Shown: positions 23,662 to 34,575 of the stretch, piece after piece | How positions within the stretch are numbered: position 1 is the first letter of the stretch | How the letters are laid out: each line of letters opens with the position of its first letter | Assembly: GCA_030686995.1 (NCBI GenBank) | Contig: CM060702.1 | Location: forward strand, 69,920,440 to 69,984,439 | Length of the DNA stretch: 64,000 nucleotides | Source of the DNA: Artemisia argyi | Taxonomy: Eukaryota > Streptophyta > Magnoliopsida > Asterales > Asteraceae | Direction: 5' to 3' | Notes under the pieces: model-generated | Databases searched by the model: none | What the model was told of the DNA's origin: nothing | Seen by the model: the letters and a program-made list of their open reading frames with translations, nothing else | Position numbers and translations under genes: made by a program

Positions 23662-23694
<33 letters not shown>

Positions 23695-23943
23695 GAACTA
23701 TTTTGAACTTGTATTTGAAATTTGGGCTATTTGGTATATGGGCATGGTAATTATATAGTAAATAGTAGTTTAAATGTCTAATATAGTACGAGTAATATTA
23801 TCTAAAATTATAAATAAATAAATATATAAATATCTTTTTGCCGCTTTAGTTACGCCTTAAGAAACGCAAAGGTTCCGCATGATGCGTAAGGCTTGAAGCG
23901 CGACCATGCCGTCACGCTACGCCTCACGCCTTTTATAACCTTG
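23471..23943. mobile_element. hAT-type MITE with GC-rich GGCGCGCC arms
   Basis: The ends CAGTGTTCTAAAAGGCG and, in reverse complement, CAAGGTTATAAAAGGCG form terminal inverted repeats starting with CA. They are flanked by 8-base duplications GCGAATAC (23463-23470) and GCTAATAC (23944-23951), one mismatch. Eight-base duplications and CA ends fit hAT. The arms are rich in GGCG/ACGCC, strikingly GC-rich against AT-rich flanks, and the centre has a (GTT)n run near 23662-23692. No transposase. Confidence 0.7.
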
Positions 23944-24306
23944 GCTAATACTAACAACTTACAATTTATAGTTAACTGTTTATAACGTAAAGCCTACAAC
24001 TAATTTTGCAAAACATACCCGGAAAATGATTAGATACTTAGGGCATTCACTATGATAAAAATATTATAAAGCTTTATAAATTAATTTTTTCATCACATCA
24101 ATAAGTTTTAAACCTTTTAACTTAATAAATCTATTTCTACTACGATATAAATATCTTAAAGCTTTATAATTGTTTCGTACAACACATGCATTAAATGTTT
24201 TGAGATTATAAAGAGGTGGACATTTTCATGCCACATAGTATAAAATAAAACTCCGCTATGGCTAATATAAAACATAAACCTTTTCAAAATTTTGGACCTA
24301 TTGTTA

Positions 24307-24459
24307 GAGCTCTTAGAACGTGAGCAGTGGTAACGTACGTTTTGCGTTAAGGTCCCCCTAACGCACGTTAACCTTGCGTTATCCTTTGCGGCTTCCTGCA
24401 TTAACCAGGCGTTAACGTGGGACGTTACCCGAGTAACGTTGCGTTAACATGCTTCAAAT

Positions 24460-24496
<37 letters not shown>

Positions 24497-25931
24497 CACT
24501 TAGCCCCTTGTAAACGACTACTAGCCGTTATATTAAAAAAAAAAAAATTACACTATCACCCCCCAAACGTTAACTTAACGGATATATGTGAAAAAAAAAA
24601 AAAAAAAAAAAATCAAAACCTTTTTTCAACCAATATAAATACCCATTTACCACACTTCTTTTTCTCACACTTTCACTACTCATTCTATTCTCTTCTAAAC
24701 TTCTAATAGCCAAAAAAAAAAAATGTCTCAAGGCAACAACAACGACAACGACTCGTTTACAAACCTCCTCGGTGGGTGGGGGAACCCATACGCGGGTTCA
24801 TTGTCAAACCCGAATTGGGAGAACCCAAACCTATTCGGTATATCGAGTCAAGAACTTTTCTAACAACATCAAGCGCTCAAATTTTGGCAAGATAGCCAAC
24901 AACAAAACACCTTAAACTCCAATTTCCAAAATCTCCAATTCAATCAACAATCCCAACAATCCTAAACGGAAACTAACGAAGTTATCGAAACACCTACGTC
25001 TCCTCCAAAGAAAACCAAAGGTCGTATTAAACGAAAGTCTAGAAAAAACAAAGAACCCGCACCAAGCGATGATGATGACGCAGATGAAGCAGGCTACAAA
25101 CCCGAACGTTGACAAGCAAGTGAAGAAAAATTACTTGCAAGGTGTTGGGTGGCCGTAAGCGAGGATTCACAAGTCGGTTGTTCCCAAGCCAAAGATACGT
25201 TTTGGCAGCGGGTTATAAATGAGTTCAATAAACTCAATCCTCATAAATGCGGCAAAGATATGATACAATCGAAGTGGCAAACGTTGAACCGTGATTGCGG
25301 AAAGTTCAACGCGTGTTTCAAACGTGCCGAACGCGATAAAAAATGTGGGGAAAATGAAATGGATTTCCTCACACGTGCCAAAGATATATATCGTAACGAG
25401 CACAATAACGCGCCGTTTAATAATGAGGAGGCTTGGTCTGTTTTGCGTAAACATCGCAAATGGGACTCGCCGGATACGGTTGATTTAACCGGTGATGTCC
25501 CTAGCCAAACTAACGAGGCGTTGTTTGGTCGTGATGCACATCCACGTCCGATGGGTAAAAAGCAAGCTTCGAAGAAACAAAAATTCGAGACAACGACAAG
25601 CAGCGGGGGTGCTAGTACCGGAGGGTCTGTTTCGTCAGCCCAATTTGGGGACACTTTGCGCGAGGAGTATCGGGCTAAACGTGTTGATGTGTCCATGGCT
25701 TACAAAGCGACCACTGAAAACCAATACTCAACAATACGGACGAGGGAGTTTGAATTTTTGTTGGTCGACACTACCGGTAAGGATCCTCACTATGTGGCGC
25801 TGGTGAATATGGAAAAGGACCGTATCATTGAAAAATACGGGTTGCTAAAGTGTACGGACGAGGGAGTTTGAATTATTTCGTAATGTATTTTTTTTTTATT
25901 TTATTTCGTATTGTATTTTTGATTTCGTAAT

Positions 25932-25977
<46 letters not shown>

Positions 25978-26204
25978 CGTAATGTAATATATTTTAAGAA
26001 TTAATGTTATGGTTTTTAAAAAATGAAGTATTAGTTTTAGTTTATGGTTGAAATTGAAAATATATGAAAAGTTGAGTTAAAGTGAGTTAAGGTTGAGTTA
26101 TTGTTGTGAGTGTCTTTTTTAGTTAAGGTAAAAGAGTTAAAGCTGATGTGGCACTAACGTAGCATTGAGTTAACTTATAACTTGTATTACCACTACTCAT
26201 GCTC
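24307..26204 (+). mobile_element. PIF/Harbinger element carrying only ORF1
   Basis: Terminal repeats begin GAGC and share GTGAGCAGTGGTAA (left) with ATGAGTAGTGGTAA (right, reverse complement). TTA target duplications lie at 24304-24306 and 26205-26207. The 1.9-kb element holds the Myb-like ORF1 (24723-25871) but no DDE transposase, so it is non-autonomous. Several long A or T runs (24466-24495, 24590-24611, 25931-25971) lie outside the conserved coding part. Confidence 0.75.
24723..25871 (+). pseudogene. Harbinger ORF1, Myb/SANT-like DNA-binding protein
   Basis: The frame starts at ATG 24723 (MSQGNNNDNDSF) and runs 382 codons. A low-complexity N/Q-rich N-terminus is followed by a basic KKTKGRIKRKSRKN stretch. 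A Myb-like trihelix domain comes next (EEKLLARCWVAVSED ... FWQRVINEFNK ... IQSKWQTLNRDCGKFNAC), then a C-terminal region of the kind annotated in NAM-associated proteins (AWSVLRKHRKWD and MEKDRIIEKYGLL). In PIF/Harbinger elements ORF1 binds the terminal repeats and helps bring the transposase to the nucleus. Three in-frame stops (TAA 24861, TAA 24963, TGA 25110) lie before the DNA-binding domain. From 25113 the frame is clean. Confidence 0.75.
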
Positions 26205-26222
26205 TTATAGTGAATACTCTTA

Positions 26223-26413
26223 GCATCCTAAAAACATCATTTGGGTTTCTTTCAAATAATGATAGAATCAAGTTTGAGTTTTTACTTTTATATGGTCCTA
26301 AACATTATATATAATATCCACATTTTATTAATAGCAAAAGGTGAATGACTATATATGGACATTTTTCATACTATGTACTACATATATAGCAAGAAACCAT
26401 ATGTTTTTAAAAC
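26223..26413. other. AT-rich spacer, nothing recognised
   Basis: No gene or repeat signal seen between the two Harbinger-class elements. Confidence 0.4.
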
Positions 26414-26416
26414 TTA

Positions 26417-26720
26417 GGCTGCCTGCAGTACTGTTTGCCGATCGACAAACTAAATCGATCCCCACTCGATCGCTTTACTGTGAGGATTCGATCGCCCCAT
26501 GACTTTTTTGGTACTTGGTCGTCCACACGATCAATACAATTCACACATTTCTTTTGCCTTAAATGATGTGACCGTTGCATATTAACGTTGGAAAGTAAAA
26601 AAGAAAACAATTGAGCTTGGTCGCCTTACTAGGGCACCCAATCGCTTGTAGGTCGCTAGAGAGAGAAAGTTAACGTGGCAGTGAAAATAGGAGGATTGGA
26701 TTGCCTTACTGTGACCAGCC
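26417..26720. mobile_element. Tourist-like MITE (PIF/Harbinger class), 304 bases
   Basis: The left end GGCTGCCTGCAGTACTG and the reverse complement of the right end GGCTGGTCACAGTAAGG are imperfect terminal inverted repeats. TTA flanks both ends (26414-26416, 26721-26723). No transposase. CGATCG-type hexamers recur inside (GATCGACAAA, GATCGCTTTA, GATCGCCCC). Confidence 0.65.
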
Positions 26721-26723
26721 TTA

Positions 26724-27179
26724 GAAAACATAAAAAAATGAGTAATGTTATACTAAAATGCTCTTATTTAGAAAACTCGATGCAATCTATTAATTACTTA
26801 ATTACATAATTATAATTTAAACAACTAACTTTCTTCGCCTCTTTTACTCTACACCCATATATACATAAAAAAAGTTATGCAAACAAGTTTAAAGCTACAA
26901 TATACCGTCGTCACTATGCGCGAGTAATTTTCTACCGTATATATATATAACTAATAAGAAGGGTAGCGTAGAGTTACACATTACAATTACATGCTTTTAC
27001 AATACATTTAAGATGAATTTGGGCTACAAATCAAAGCTATTATCATTAACTTTTATCCCTTAATATATATCCAAATAAGAGAGATTTTTGACATTTTCAC
27101 CTTGAGATTTGATAATCATATTTTTGGTTGTTTTCAAGTTAAAAATAGACTTCATCTCGTGTGTTGATCGTCATAGGAC
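26724..27179. other. AT-rich spacer, nothing recognised
   Basis: Short frames without motifs. Confidence 0.4.
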
Positions 27180-27480
27180 CCAAAGATCTGTGTGAACCAC
27201 ACCATCAAAGTATTTTCGTTGACTATCCGGTAAATCCTTGCAATTCAAACTTGTGACGACTTCATTTAGGCTTTTGAATCTAGATCCTTTAAAACCCACG
27301 CCTTTCTGAAATGGCCTTCAATGGCTCATCTGCTACACAACACATTGCAAATATATTGAGCTGTGTTTCTTAGCACCATCACACATAGGGCATCTCGTAC
27401 AATCTAAGTCGATAATACCTATTCGGTATAGGTTACCCTTGAACGAAGTGTTCACGTATAATAGGAAATGACATTTTCTA
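27180..27480 (-). pseudogene. Degraded LINE zf-RVT fragment
   Basis: Read on the minus strand, a segment gives IIDLDCTRCPMCDGAKKHSS followed by SLNCKDLPDSQRKYFDGVV after frame changes. The Cys-x2-Cys with following hydrophobic block and the tail resemble the zinc-binding region after LINE reverse transcriptases. It is frameshifted, carries stops and lacks everything upstream. It is not obviously the same subfamily as the fragment at 21417. Confidence 0.5.
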
Positions 27481-27828
27481 TGAAATGACATTTAGTAGAT
27501 TAGATATGGTGTTTCTAGGAAATGACATTTTCTATCCAAACGTGAAAATTTAATAAGGAGCTGTTAGATTACTCACTGCAATGACAAATTAAATCGTATA
27601 TCATGATCAAGAGTGACTGATTTGTCAATTTTACATAAAATCATATGTGTCTTATGTCTAATGAAATAACGCCAAACAGTTTGCCCTAGCTTGATCCTGC
27701 GACTACAACAAATTAAATGCCGGTTTTGGAGACGGACTATTTTTCGATGACGCATGTCGTCGCTAAATTCACAAAACCATAAAAATTTCAAATTGTGACT
27801 CTAACTTTCAAAGTGTGACGCTAAAAGT

Positions 27829-28129
27829 CAGGGCCGTCCTATGAATTTATAAAAATTTTGAGGGCCCTAGACGAAATTAAATAATGGGGCCTTTCGATAA
27901 GGAATGTTATATATAAAGTGTCACCATTTATAAGATATAATGCAATTAGTTAGCTAAACGTTCTAACATATTACTCATTTAAGATACTTTCTAATCTAAA
28001 TACTTTTTTCTTTGTGAAATATATTGCGTACACATGCATATAATTATTAACGGGACAAAATTTGAAGCCCTTAAAAAATTTTGGGCCCTGTGCGGTCGCT
28101 CACCTTGCACACCCTCAAAGACATCCCCG
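27829..28129. mobile_element. hAT-type MITE, 301 bases
   Basis: An exact 8-base duplication CTAAAAGT flanks the element (27821-27828 and 28130-28137). The ends CAGGGCCGTC and, in reverse complement, CGGGGATGTC are 10-base imperfect inverted repeats. Inside, TTTGAGGGCCC-like and TTTTGGGCCC blocks face each other. No coding potential. Confidence 0.65.
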
Positions 28130-28240
28130 CTAAAAGTCTATAACAATTAAATAATAATTATCGGTAAGTGCACTAATCTAAGTTTTAAATTGATCATTCG
28201 AGCTTGTCCAAATGAAATAATTAATCGTTTTGAGCTTCGA

Positions 28241-28470
28241 CAAACGAAAGGAATAAATTGTCCTTTCTTCAAACCGACTAGCTAAATTATTGTATCGAAA
28301 TTTAAAGCTTGAAACGATCAATTGTTTTTGATCCTTCCTTTCTCCAAACGAAAGGAATAAATTATCCTTTCTTCAAACTGACCAGCTAAATTATCGTATC
28401 GAAATTTAAAGCTTGAAACGATCAATTGTTTTGGATCCTTCCTTTCTCCAAACGAAAGGAATAAATCATC
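28241..28470. repeat. 104-base tandem repeat, about 2.2 copies
   Basis: CAAACGAAAGGAATAAAT starts at 28241, 28345 and 28449, giving an exact period of 104. Copies differ at only a few bases. The array is bracketed by GTAAGTGCACTAATCTAAG (about 28163) and ATAAGTGCACTGATCTAAG (about 28470), so an older, larger duplication unit is likely. Confidence 0.85.
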
Positions 28471-28499
28471 GATAAGTGCACTGATCTAAGTTTTTTAAA

Positions 28500-29944
28500 A
28501 TTCAAACTAACATCGCTTTCACAAATATTGAATTGGATATTCGATTTCTTGTAGAATCAATCAACACCGATAATTTAGGAAGGTATTTTGCCTTTATACA
28601 GTAAGAGACTAGATACATGTTGTTATTAGTTTTTTTAAGTGAGATATTTTATTTGGACTTATTGGATGTTACATGTAGGTGCAACATAACCTAGAGGATA
28701 AAGGTTTTCTTTTAAAAAAAATGAAACACGAGTAGTATACTTTACTCCGTAATTTGTTAATTAAAGAATTATTAAAAGTAAAAATGTCTCAAGAAAGGAC
28801 AAGAGAACGATGTGAAGGAAGAAAGCGATGGCACGAGTATCCCGAAACTGTGACTTGTATCTAGCTCATGCTACCATCATTCTTACATCATTCTTCTACG
28901 TCTCAATCCTTGCGAGACTCTGTATTATGGGTTGTACTATACACACACCTCAAATATCATATTTACACACCCTTTTATGCATAAGAGAGTTGTACGGTGT
29001 GCATAGCGGTGTTGTATTATATGTATAAAAATTTGTATGGTATCATATAGGTGTTGCTAGATTTGTTTTGTATTTTCATGAACCCTATACTTTTTTATGT
29101 AAGCTGTGTTATGCGTAACTCTCACTCAATTTTTACTTTTACAGGTTCATCTAGTACTCACTTTATTAATACTATAAAACAGTTTTTATTAGTTTTTATT
29201 TCGTATTTTTTATTACATTTCGATTTTTTTTTGTCAAACTTCATATTTATGGTTGCGTATTTTTTGCTTTGTAATTTTATAATAAAAACAAATTAAAAAA
29301 TAATAAAAAAATTAGAGATTATTCGAATCACTTTTGGAGGGTATGGACAGCATATCTCTATCCCTTTTATGTAACCAAATAAATGTTTTAAATTTGTTGC
29401 CAAAAAATATTACACTAAAAATGCATGATGTGTGTACTAAAGATGCTGGAAGTAGAATGCGTGTTTTGCTGCCTGAAAATTCCAAAGTGGCGCCAAAAAA
29501 AATTGAAGACCAATGCACTTTTTGCAACTTTTTTCCAAAAAAAATTGAAGACCAATGTCTTACAAGTAAAAATATTACGTTTACGAGTTTACATCTTTAT
29601 ATAGGTACATGTGCAAATGAATTATGGTTAAGTTGAAACGCAAAGAACATACATGATGTCTTCTAACAATAATCTCCTAACAATAGATAATATACAATTC
29701 CAACATTTGTCCCCTTTTTATTATCCAACCAATAAAATAAAAGAGGAGATAGATTGATGGTCGGGAAGTTCAACTTTTCGACATTGTCTCAACTTCTCTA
29801 TCACAAAACAAACCTTAACAAAACAAGTAATGTTCAACACAAATATTTGGGTACACACCATCAAATAAACAAAATTTTCATTTATGTTTCCCAAACTATA
29901 ACAAGAAAAAGGGTTAAGGAGGGAAAATCAACTGTGTTGTCTAG
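28500..29944. other. AT-rich spacer, nothing recognised
   Basis: Frames at 28828-29028, 29051-29296 and 29334-29636 have no motif and biased composition. A phrase CCAAAAAAAATTGAAGACCA is duplicated at about 29493 and 29536. It ends at the Gypsy target site GCAGC (29945-29949). Confidence 0.45.
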
Positions 29945-30902
29945 GCAGCTGTAACACCCCGAAAATTCGGTAAGCATCGGAAGTCTATCAGGGTCATTAC
30001 AGTTTAGTACATAGTCATACTCATAGGAAACAATTCAAAAGATAGTTAATATCATTCCATGAAAACTCAAAGTAGTCAGAGTTACAAACATTTTCCAAAT
30101 GTTAATTCTTTCGCAAAAGAAATGATGAGTTTGAAAAGAATGATATAATTATTGAAATAAAAAGGGAGGTCCTGTGTGCCCTTTTGCCAGCTCCGTGCCA
30201 TCATGCCTGCTAGTTACCTGAGATAAACATGCTTAAAAGTCAACACAACGGTTGAGTGAATCCATAGTAGTTTAAATAGTAATAGTGTGAACACAAGTCA
30301 AGTATTTGAAATAAACAAGCCAAGATAGATCGGTCTTGACTAAACTGGTGTCATATTGCTCCTAAGCCTCACGAAACACAAGCCTTAACATCGTATCGAA
30401 ATATCATAAAGATAAAAATTACTTACACCATGAGGGGTGTAGATAACAAAGGGGCCCTCGGTGATGGAAATGTACTCGGTTTCCATGTTACCTCGAATAT
30501 AGCACACCTCCTGCCAAATAATCACTTTGATAGAGATGGGCTGCCGCTCCAATAGATCTATTAGCTATATTCACGCTCACTCGCAAGTGATTAAGGTTCG
30601 TGATATGAGGGACTTGTAGTACGGGTGTCAACTTAGGCAATATCAGATAGTAATAGCATACAGAAAAATACTTGTGTTCGATTTATAACATGTATCTCCC
30701 CACGGGGTTTAGAAATAATTAAAAAAATGTGGGGACCATGAACTCACCTGACGGGTGTGTGTGAATCTCAACGGTGCTCAAAGGTGACGGTGTATTGCTA
30801 CGACTAGCAATGAAATTCCTCCGACTTGCGACCTATATAAGTGATATATATATTACCATCGGTGTTTTAGATTCGATACGTGAATGACATGTGATACGTT
30901 TC

Positions 30903-32301
30903 TGATGAGGCGAAAAATGAACCGTTTTTAGGGGGTCATATAAGCCGGAATTGGAATTTATTTGATCAAATATTGCCCTAAATCGTTCCTTTTGTGATTT
31001 TAGGTACTTTGGGAGTGAATTCTGGAAAAGGAAACATTTTGGACGTTTTTGGAGCATAAAAGTGAAGAAAACGGCAAATACTTAATTTTCCTTGCTGGGA
31101 ACAGTACCTGACGGCGTCAAGAGCAAAATGGATGACTACCCAGAGAAAACATGACGGCGTCAGAAGTAGGGTGTCAAGAGTAAATTTGGTGACGGCCTGG
31201 AGCAGAATTACACATGACGGCATCACCTATGGATCTAGGCAGTCCGAGAACTTTATTGGCGGCGAGATGACGGCGTCAGATTTTTCCTCTTGACGTCGTC
31301 ACCTCACAAAATCTATATATACTTTTCTATTTTTCATTCATTAAGGGAGGAACTTGTGTGGAGAATTCTAGGGCCGAACCTAATAAACCCTAGGTCGTTT
31401 GTAACAGTATTTTCAAGGGTTTTCACCCCTTGAAACCCTTCATGTTCAATTGAGATAAGTTTTCTTTCAATTCATTCAATATGTCTATGTGTTGTTTGAA
31501 TATATCTTATGCTTGTCTTGATTTTAACATGCTAGGCTAGATCTATTATGTGTTTGCTCAGATGTAATGAAACCTAGATGTTGATTATAGGTTGATTGCT
31601 TGTTTATAGTTGTAATGGATGAATGATTTCAATGTTAGGCGTAAGAAAACTGGCAGATCTCCATTGTGTAATTTGCTTGAACGTCTTAAGAAACATGAAC
31701 CGATGTGTACTAGGTTTTTATGGTTGTATTTAATGCATGAGCGAATTCTAGTGATCCCATGTTAGGAGCTTATTAGCCGGCTTGACATAGGAGTGAAGTA
31801 GGAGCTTATAGGATTGGGGAAGTAAGTACGCCACCCCATGAATGGTATTAAGAAATACAATCCGTCATCCACACAACTGTAACAAGTAATTAACCTGTAA
31901 AAGATATCTAGGGAGTAGTGAAATCTAAGTAAACACAATTCTCCCATATATTGCTCACACCAATAGTTTAATTAATTTATTTTCATTTTTATTATTTTAT
32001 TTTGATTGCATATTTAGTTATTGGGTTAGTTGACTAGCAACTAATTCCGCCCACTCTTCCAAAAACCGAGATTTTTAATTGCTTTCATAAAATATAAAAA
32101 TACAAAAAGAATCATCCCTCACCTCTAGACCTAGTTCTTAGGTTTTTCTAATCCTAGCGACACTATTCCTGAGTTGAACGATCAATCCCCCGGTACTTGT
32201 CACTATACTATACTACAACGATCAGGTACACTGCTTGGTGGGGGTTGTAAGCTTCTCGAGATCCCTCGAGAGGTAAAGCCTGGTGCAATTCCCACGCATC
32301 A
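30903..32301 (+). mobile_element. LARD-A solo LTR inside the Gypsy left LTR
   Basis: A single 1399-base LTR, opposite in orientation to the other family copies, starts TGATGAGG and ends CCCACGCATCA. It is flanked by the exact duplication GTTTC (30898-30902 and 32302-32306). Intact duplications on a lone LTR mean a full element inserted here and then lost its interior and one LTR by recombination. The empty site is visible at about 42214 in the right LTR. It keeps the dyads (31109-31309), the TATA box (31313-31321) and the tRNA-Asp-like segment (32175-32221). Confidence 0.93.
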
Positions 32302-32495
32302 GTTTCGAGTACGATGATATCAATTCGGGTGTCTTAAAATATTTCCAAAATAACTTTACGTAGTTATTTATAACGTTGATACGAACCGATGATCAATAAG
32401 TGTTAATTTATTCGTGATAATAATAACGTTAATAAAAATATTTGTTTTAAAAATTTTTAGTAAATATGTAGATTTATTTAAAGTCACAATATATA

Positions 32496-32502
<7 letters not shown>

Positions 32503-32570
<68 letters not shown>
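32503..32570. repeat. (TA)n microsatellite in the Gypsy left LTR
   Basis: About 33 TA units preceded by a short (GT)n. The right LTR carries the same locus at 42402-42500 with a longer (TA)n followed by (GT)n. Confidence 0.9.
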
Positions 32571-32575
<5 letters not shown>

Positions 32576-34575
32576 AAATTTTAAATATGTAAAGTAATAA
32601 TTAAATAATAAAGTATCATTGTCAAAGTTGACGCTTAACTTTAATAAAGTTACATTTTTTACCCCTTGGTAAAAAAACATTTACATTTTTAGTCCTTTTT
32701 ATACTTTTTACATAATATGCCTCGATTTTAGAATAATTATAGTTTCTACCCTCTAATTTCATTAAAAATTTACTGTTTCAGCTTTTAGTCAGAAAGTTTG
32801 GCAGATTTGTCACTTTTGGTCCCTTAACGAGAGTTTTTGCAAAAATAGTCCTTTGTTAAGTTTTTGAAAAACAAACTTTTTGGTACAATAAAAGTAACAT
32901 TTTATCTTAATTGTATTCTCCAAAAACACCTTTTAAAGTTTTAAAATATTTCGAAATCTTAATAGTTTTTAACCGAAAATCCCTTTTAGTAGAATACATG
33001 GGCTCGTTAGCCCAATCTTAGGCCCAAGTGGCGTTTTAGTTAATATTAGAGGTGCTCGAATAGGATTTGGATCTAGCTTAGTTTACGTAGCATTTGGTCT
33101 CGATTAGTATGCATGAAAGGTTAGTTTAGTTTAGCTTGATTCGAAGAAATAGGATATCGAAAAATATATATACGCTATACGTGTGAAAATGAATTTGTGA
33201 GCCCTTTCCTAGGGGTGTCGAAGCGCATAAATATATATTAGTATCACGTGTGGTTGTTATATGACGTGTGATATGTGATTAGGTGTTCTCAATGTGACGA
33301 ACGAAGTGTGTAATGCATGATAATGAACAATGTATGAATCGAAAAGGGAGATAGCACTTACAACACCAATAAGATGGTGGGAAGTTCGTGTGATACGAGA
33401 CAAGAAACAAGCAAACGTAGTACCCTCTTCTTATAGTGACCCTCGTTCCAAAATTAGTTACCCAACTTGTACCCTTGCTCCAAATCTTACTCATGTGTGC
33501 CTAGTACCCTTCGAAAGTAACCAAGAAAGAAAGAAAGTGTTTTGTGATTTGAGATCTTAGTGAAACTTGAAAGTGTGAGAAAAGGTGCATTAACTGTGAT
33601 TATTTATAGGAGGAATGAGGTGGTTAGCAAGGTTCTCATGTGACTTGTGTCTTTGGTGGTGTCATTCGAACAAAGACAAGCATGTCTCAAATCCTTGTGT
33701 GGTCATGTTGCTTGTAAGTATACATGGAGGCTATGATGGTTTTCTTGAATTGTTTAGTACTAGGTCTAGGGAAAGATGAGGGAACATGTGAGTGTACTAA
33801 GTGATTAGTTTAGTTATAAAAGTATTTGTGTTTGGGGTTAATGAAACACTTGATCTGTGGGTAATGAGAGCTTAGTGTGTAATGTTATGAACCAAGGGTT
33901 CAACTAGTTCAATAGGTTTACATAGGGCGGCTTGTTGTTGGTTTTTGGTTGATCTCACACGCAAGAAGCAAGAACAATGGGGTGGTTTTCATGTCGAGTT
34001 ACAAGGGAATCCAAGGAGAAGAAATGTTGTCCAAAGGTGTTGTCATGTTTGTGTTTCATGGTTACTATGAACTGTGGTGGTCGAGTAGTAATTAAAGGAC
34101 AAGGAAAAAAATGAGCATGACATGTATATACTTGTTTTCGAGCTGAGCTCGTTGAGTTATTTCGCAACACAAAAAAAAAAAAGAAACAACCATATGGGCT
34201 TGGTGATACATTCGGCCCACATAGAAAAGCAAGAAAGAAAACTTTAAATGATTCTTGGGCTTGTGGATTGTGTTCGGCCCAAATAAAACAAAGAAAGAAA
34301 ACGTGTTGGGCTTAGGGTGATGCTCGGCCCAAAACAATAACGAGGTGTCGGTGAATAGTGCTCTCGTAACTTTATTTTCGGTATCGGTTTCGGTGTCGGT
34401 TCGTGCAAAACTTGAAAATATAAACGGTGTTGATCATACGTATACATACTTATATATACATAGTATAATAGTAATTTTCGTAATAGCCCGCAAAAATGGC
34501 TTTGATTAGAATAGTTTCGATAATTAGCATTAATAAATGACCTGGGATTTTACGGAGTATTACAGTACCCACCCG

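Larger units (their letters stand above)
24041..26219. mobile_element. Older Tourist-like MITE split by a Harbinger element
   Basis: The left end GGGCATTCACTATG at 24041 matches the reverse complement of the right end (GAGTATTCACTATAA, ending 26219). TTA flanks both (24038-24040 and 26220-26222), the target duplication of PIF/Harbinger-class elements. Excluding the inserted 24307-26207, it is about 280 bases, AT-rich and non-coding. Confidence 0.65.
29950..34564 (-). repeat. Left (3') LTR of the Gypsy element
   Basis: 4615 bases including a 1.4-kb solo LTR (30903-32301). Net length is about 3.2 kb. It contains a (TA)n tract near 32503-32570 and a TATA-type CCTATAAATAATC on the minus strand near 33600-33611. 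It holds the uninterrupted form (near 33954) of the site occupied by LARD-A copy 2 in the right LTR. Confidence 0.92.

Noticed and set aside
25167..25696. Two minus-strand frames opposite the Harbinger ORF1
   Set aside because: The plus-strand frame matches the Myb-like ORF1 family; the antisense frames have no motif.
32368..32680. YIYIYIYI frames over (TA)n
   Set aside because: Translation of a microsatellite.
33330..33560. Frame of 76 codons repeated at 43240-43470
   Set aside because: It lies within the Gypsy LTR on the antisense strand and is duplicated only because the LTR is; no motif.
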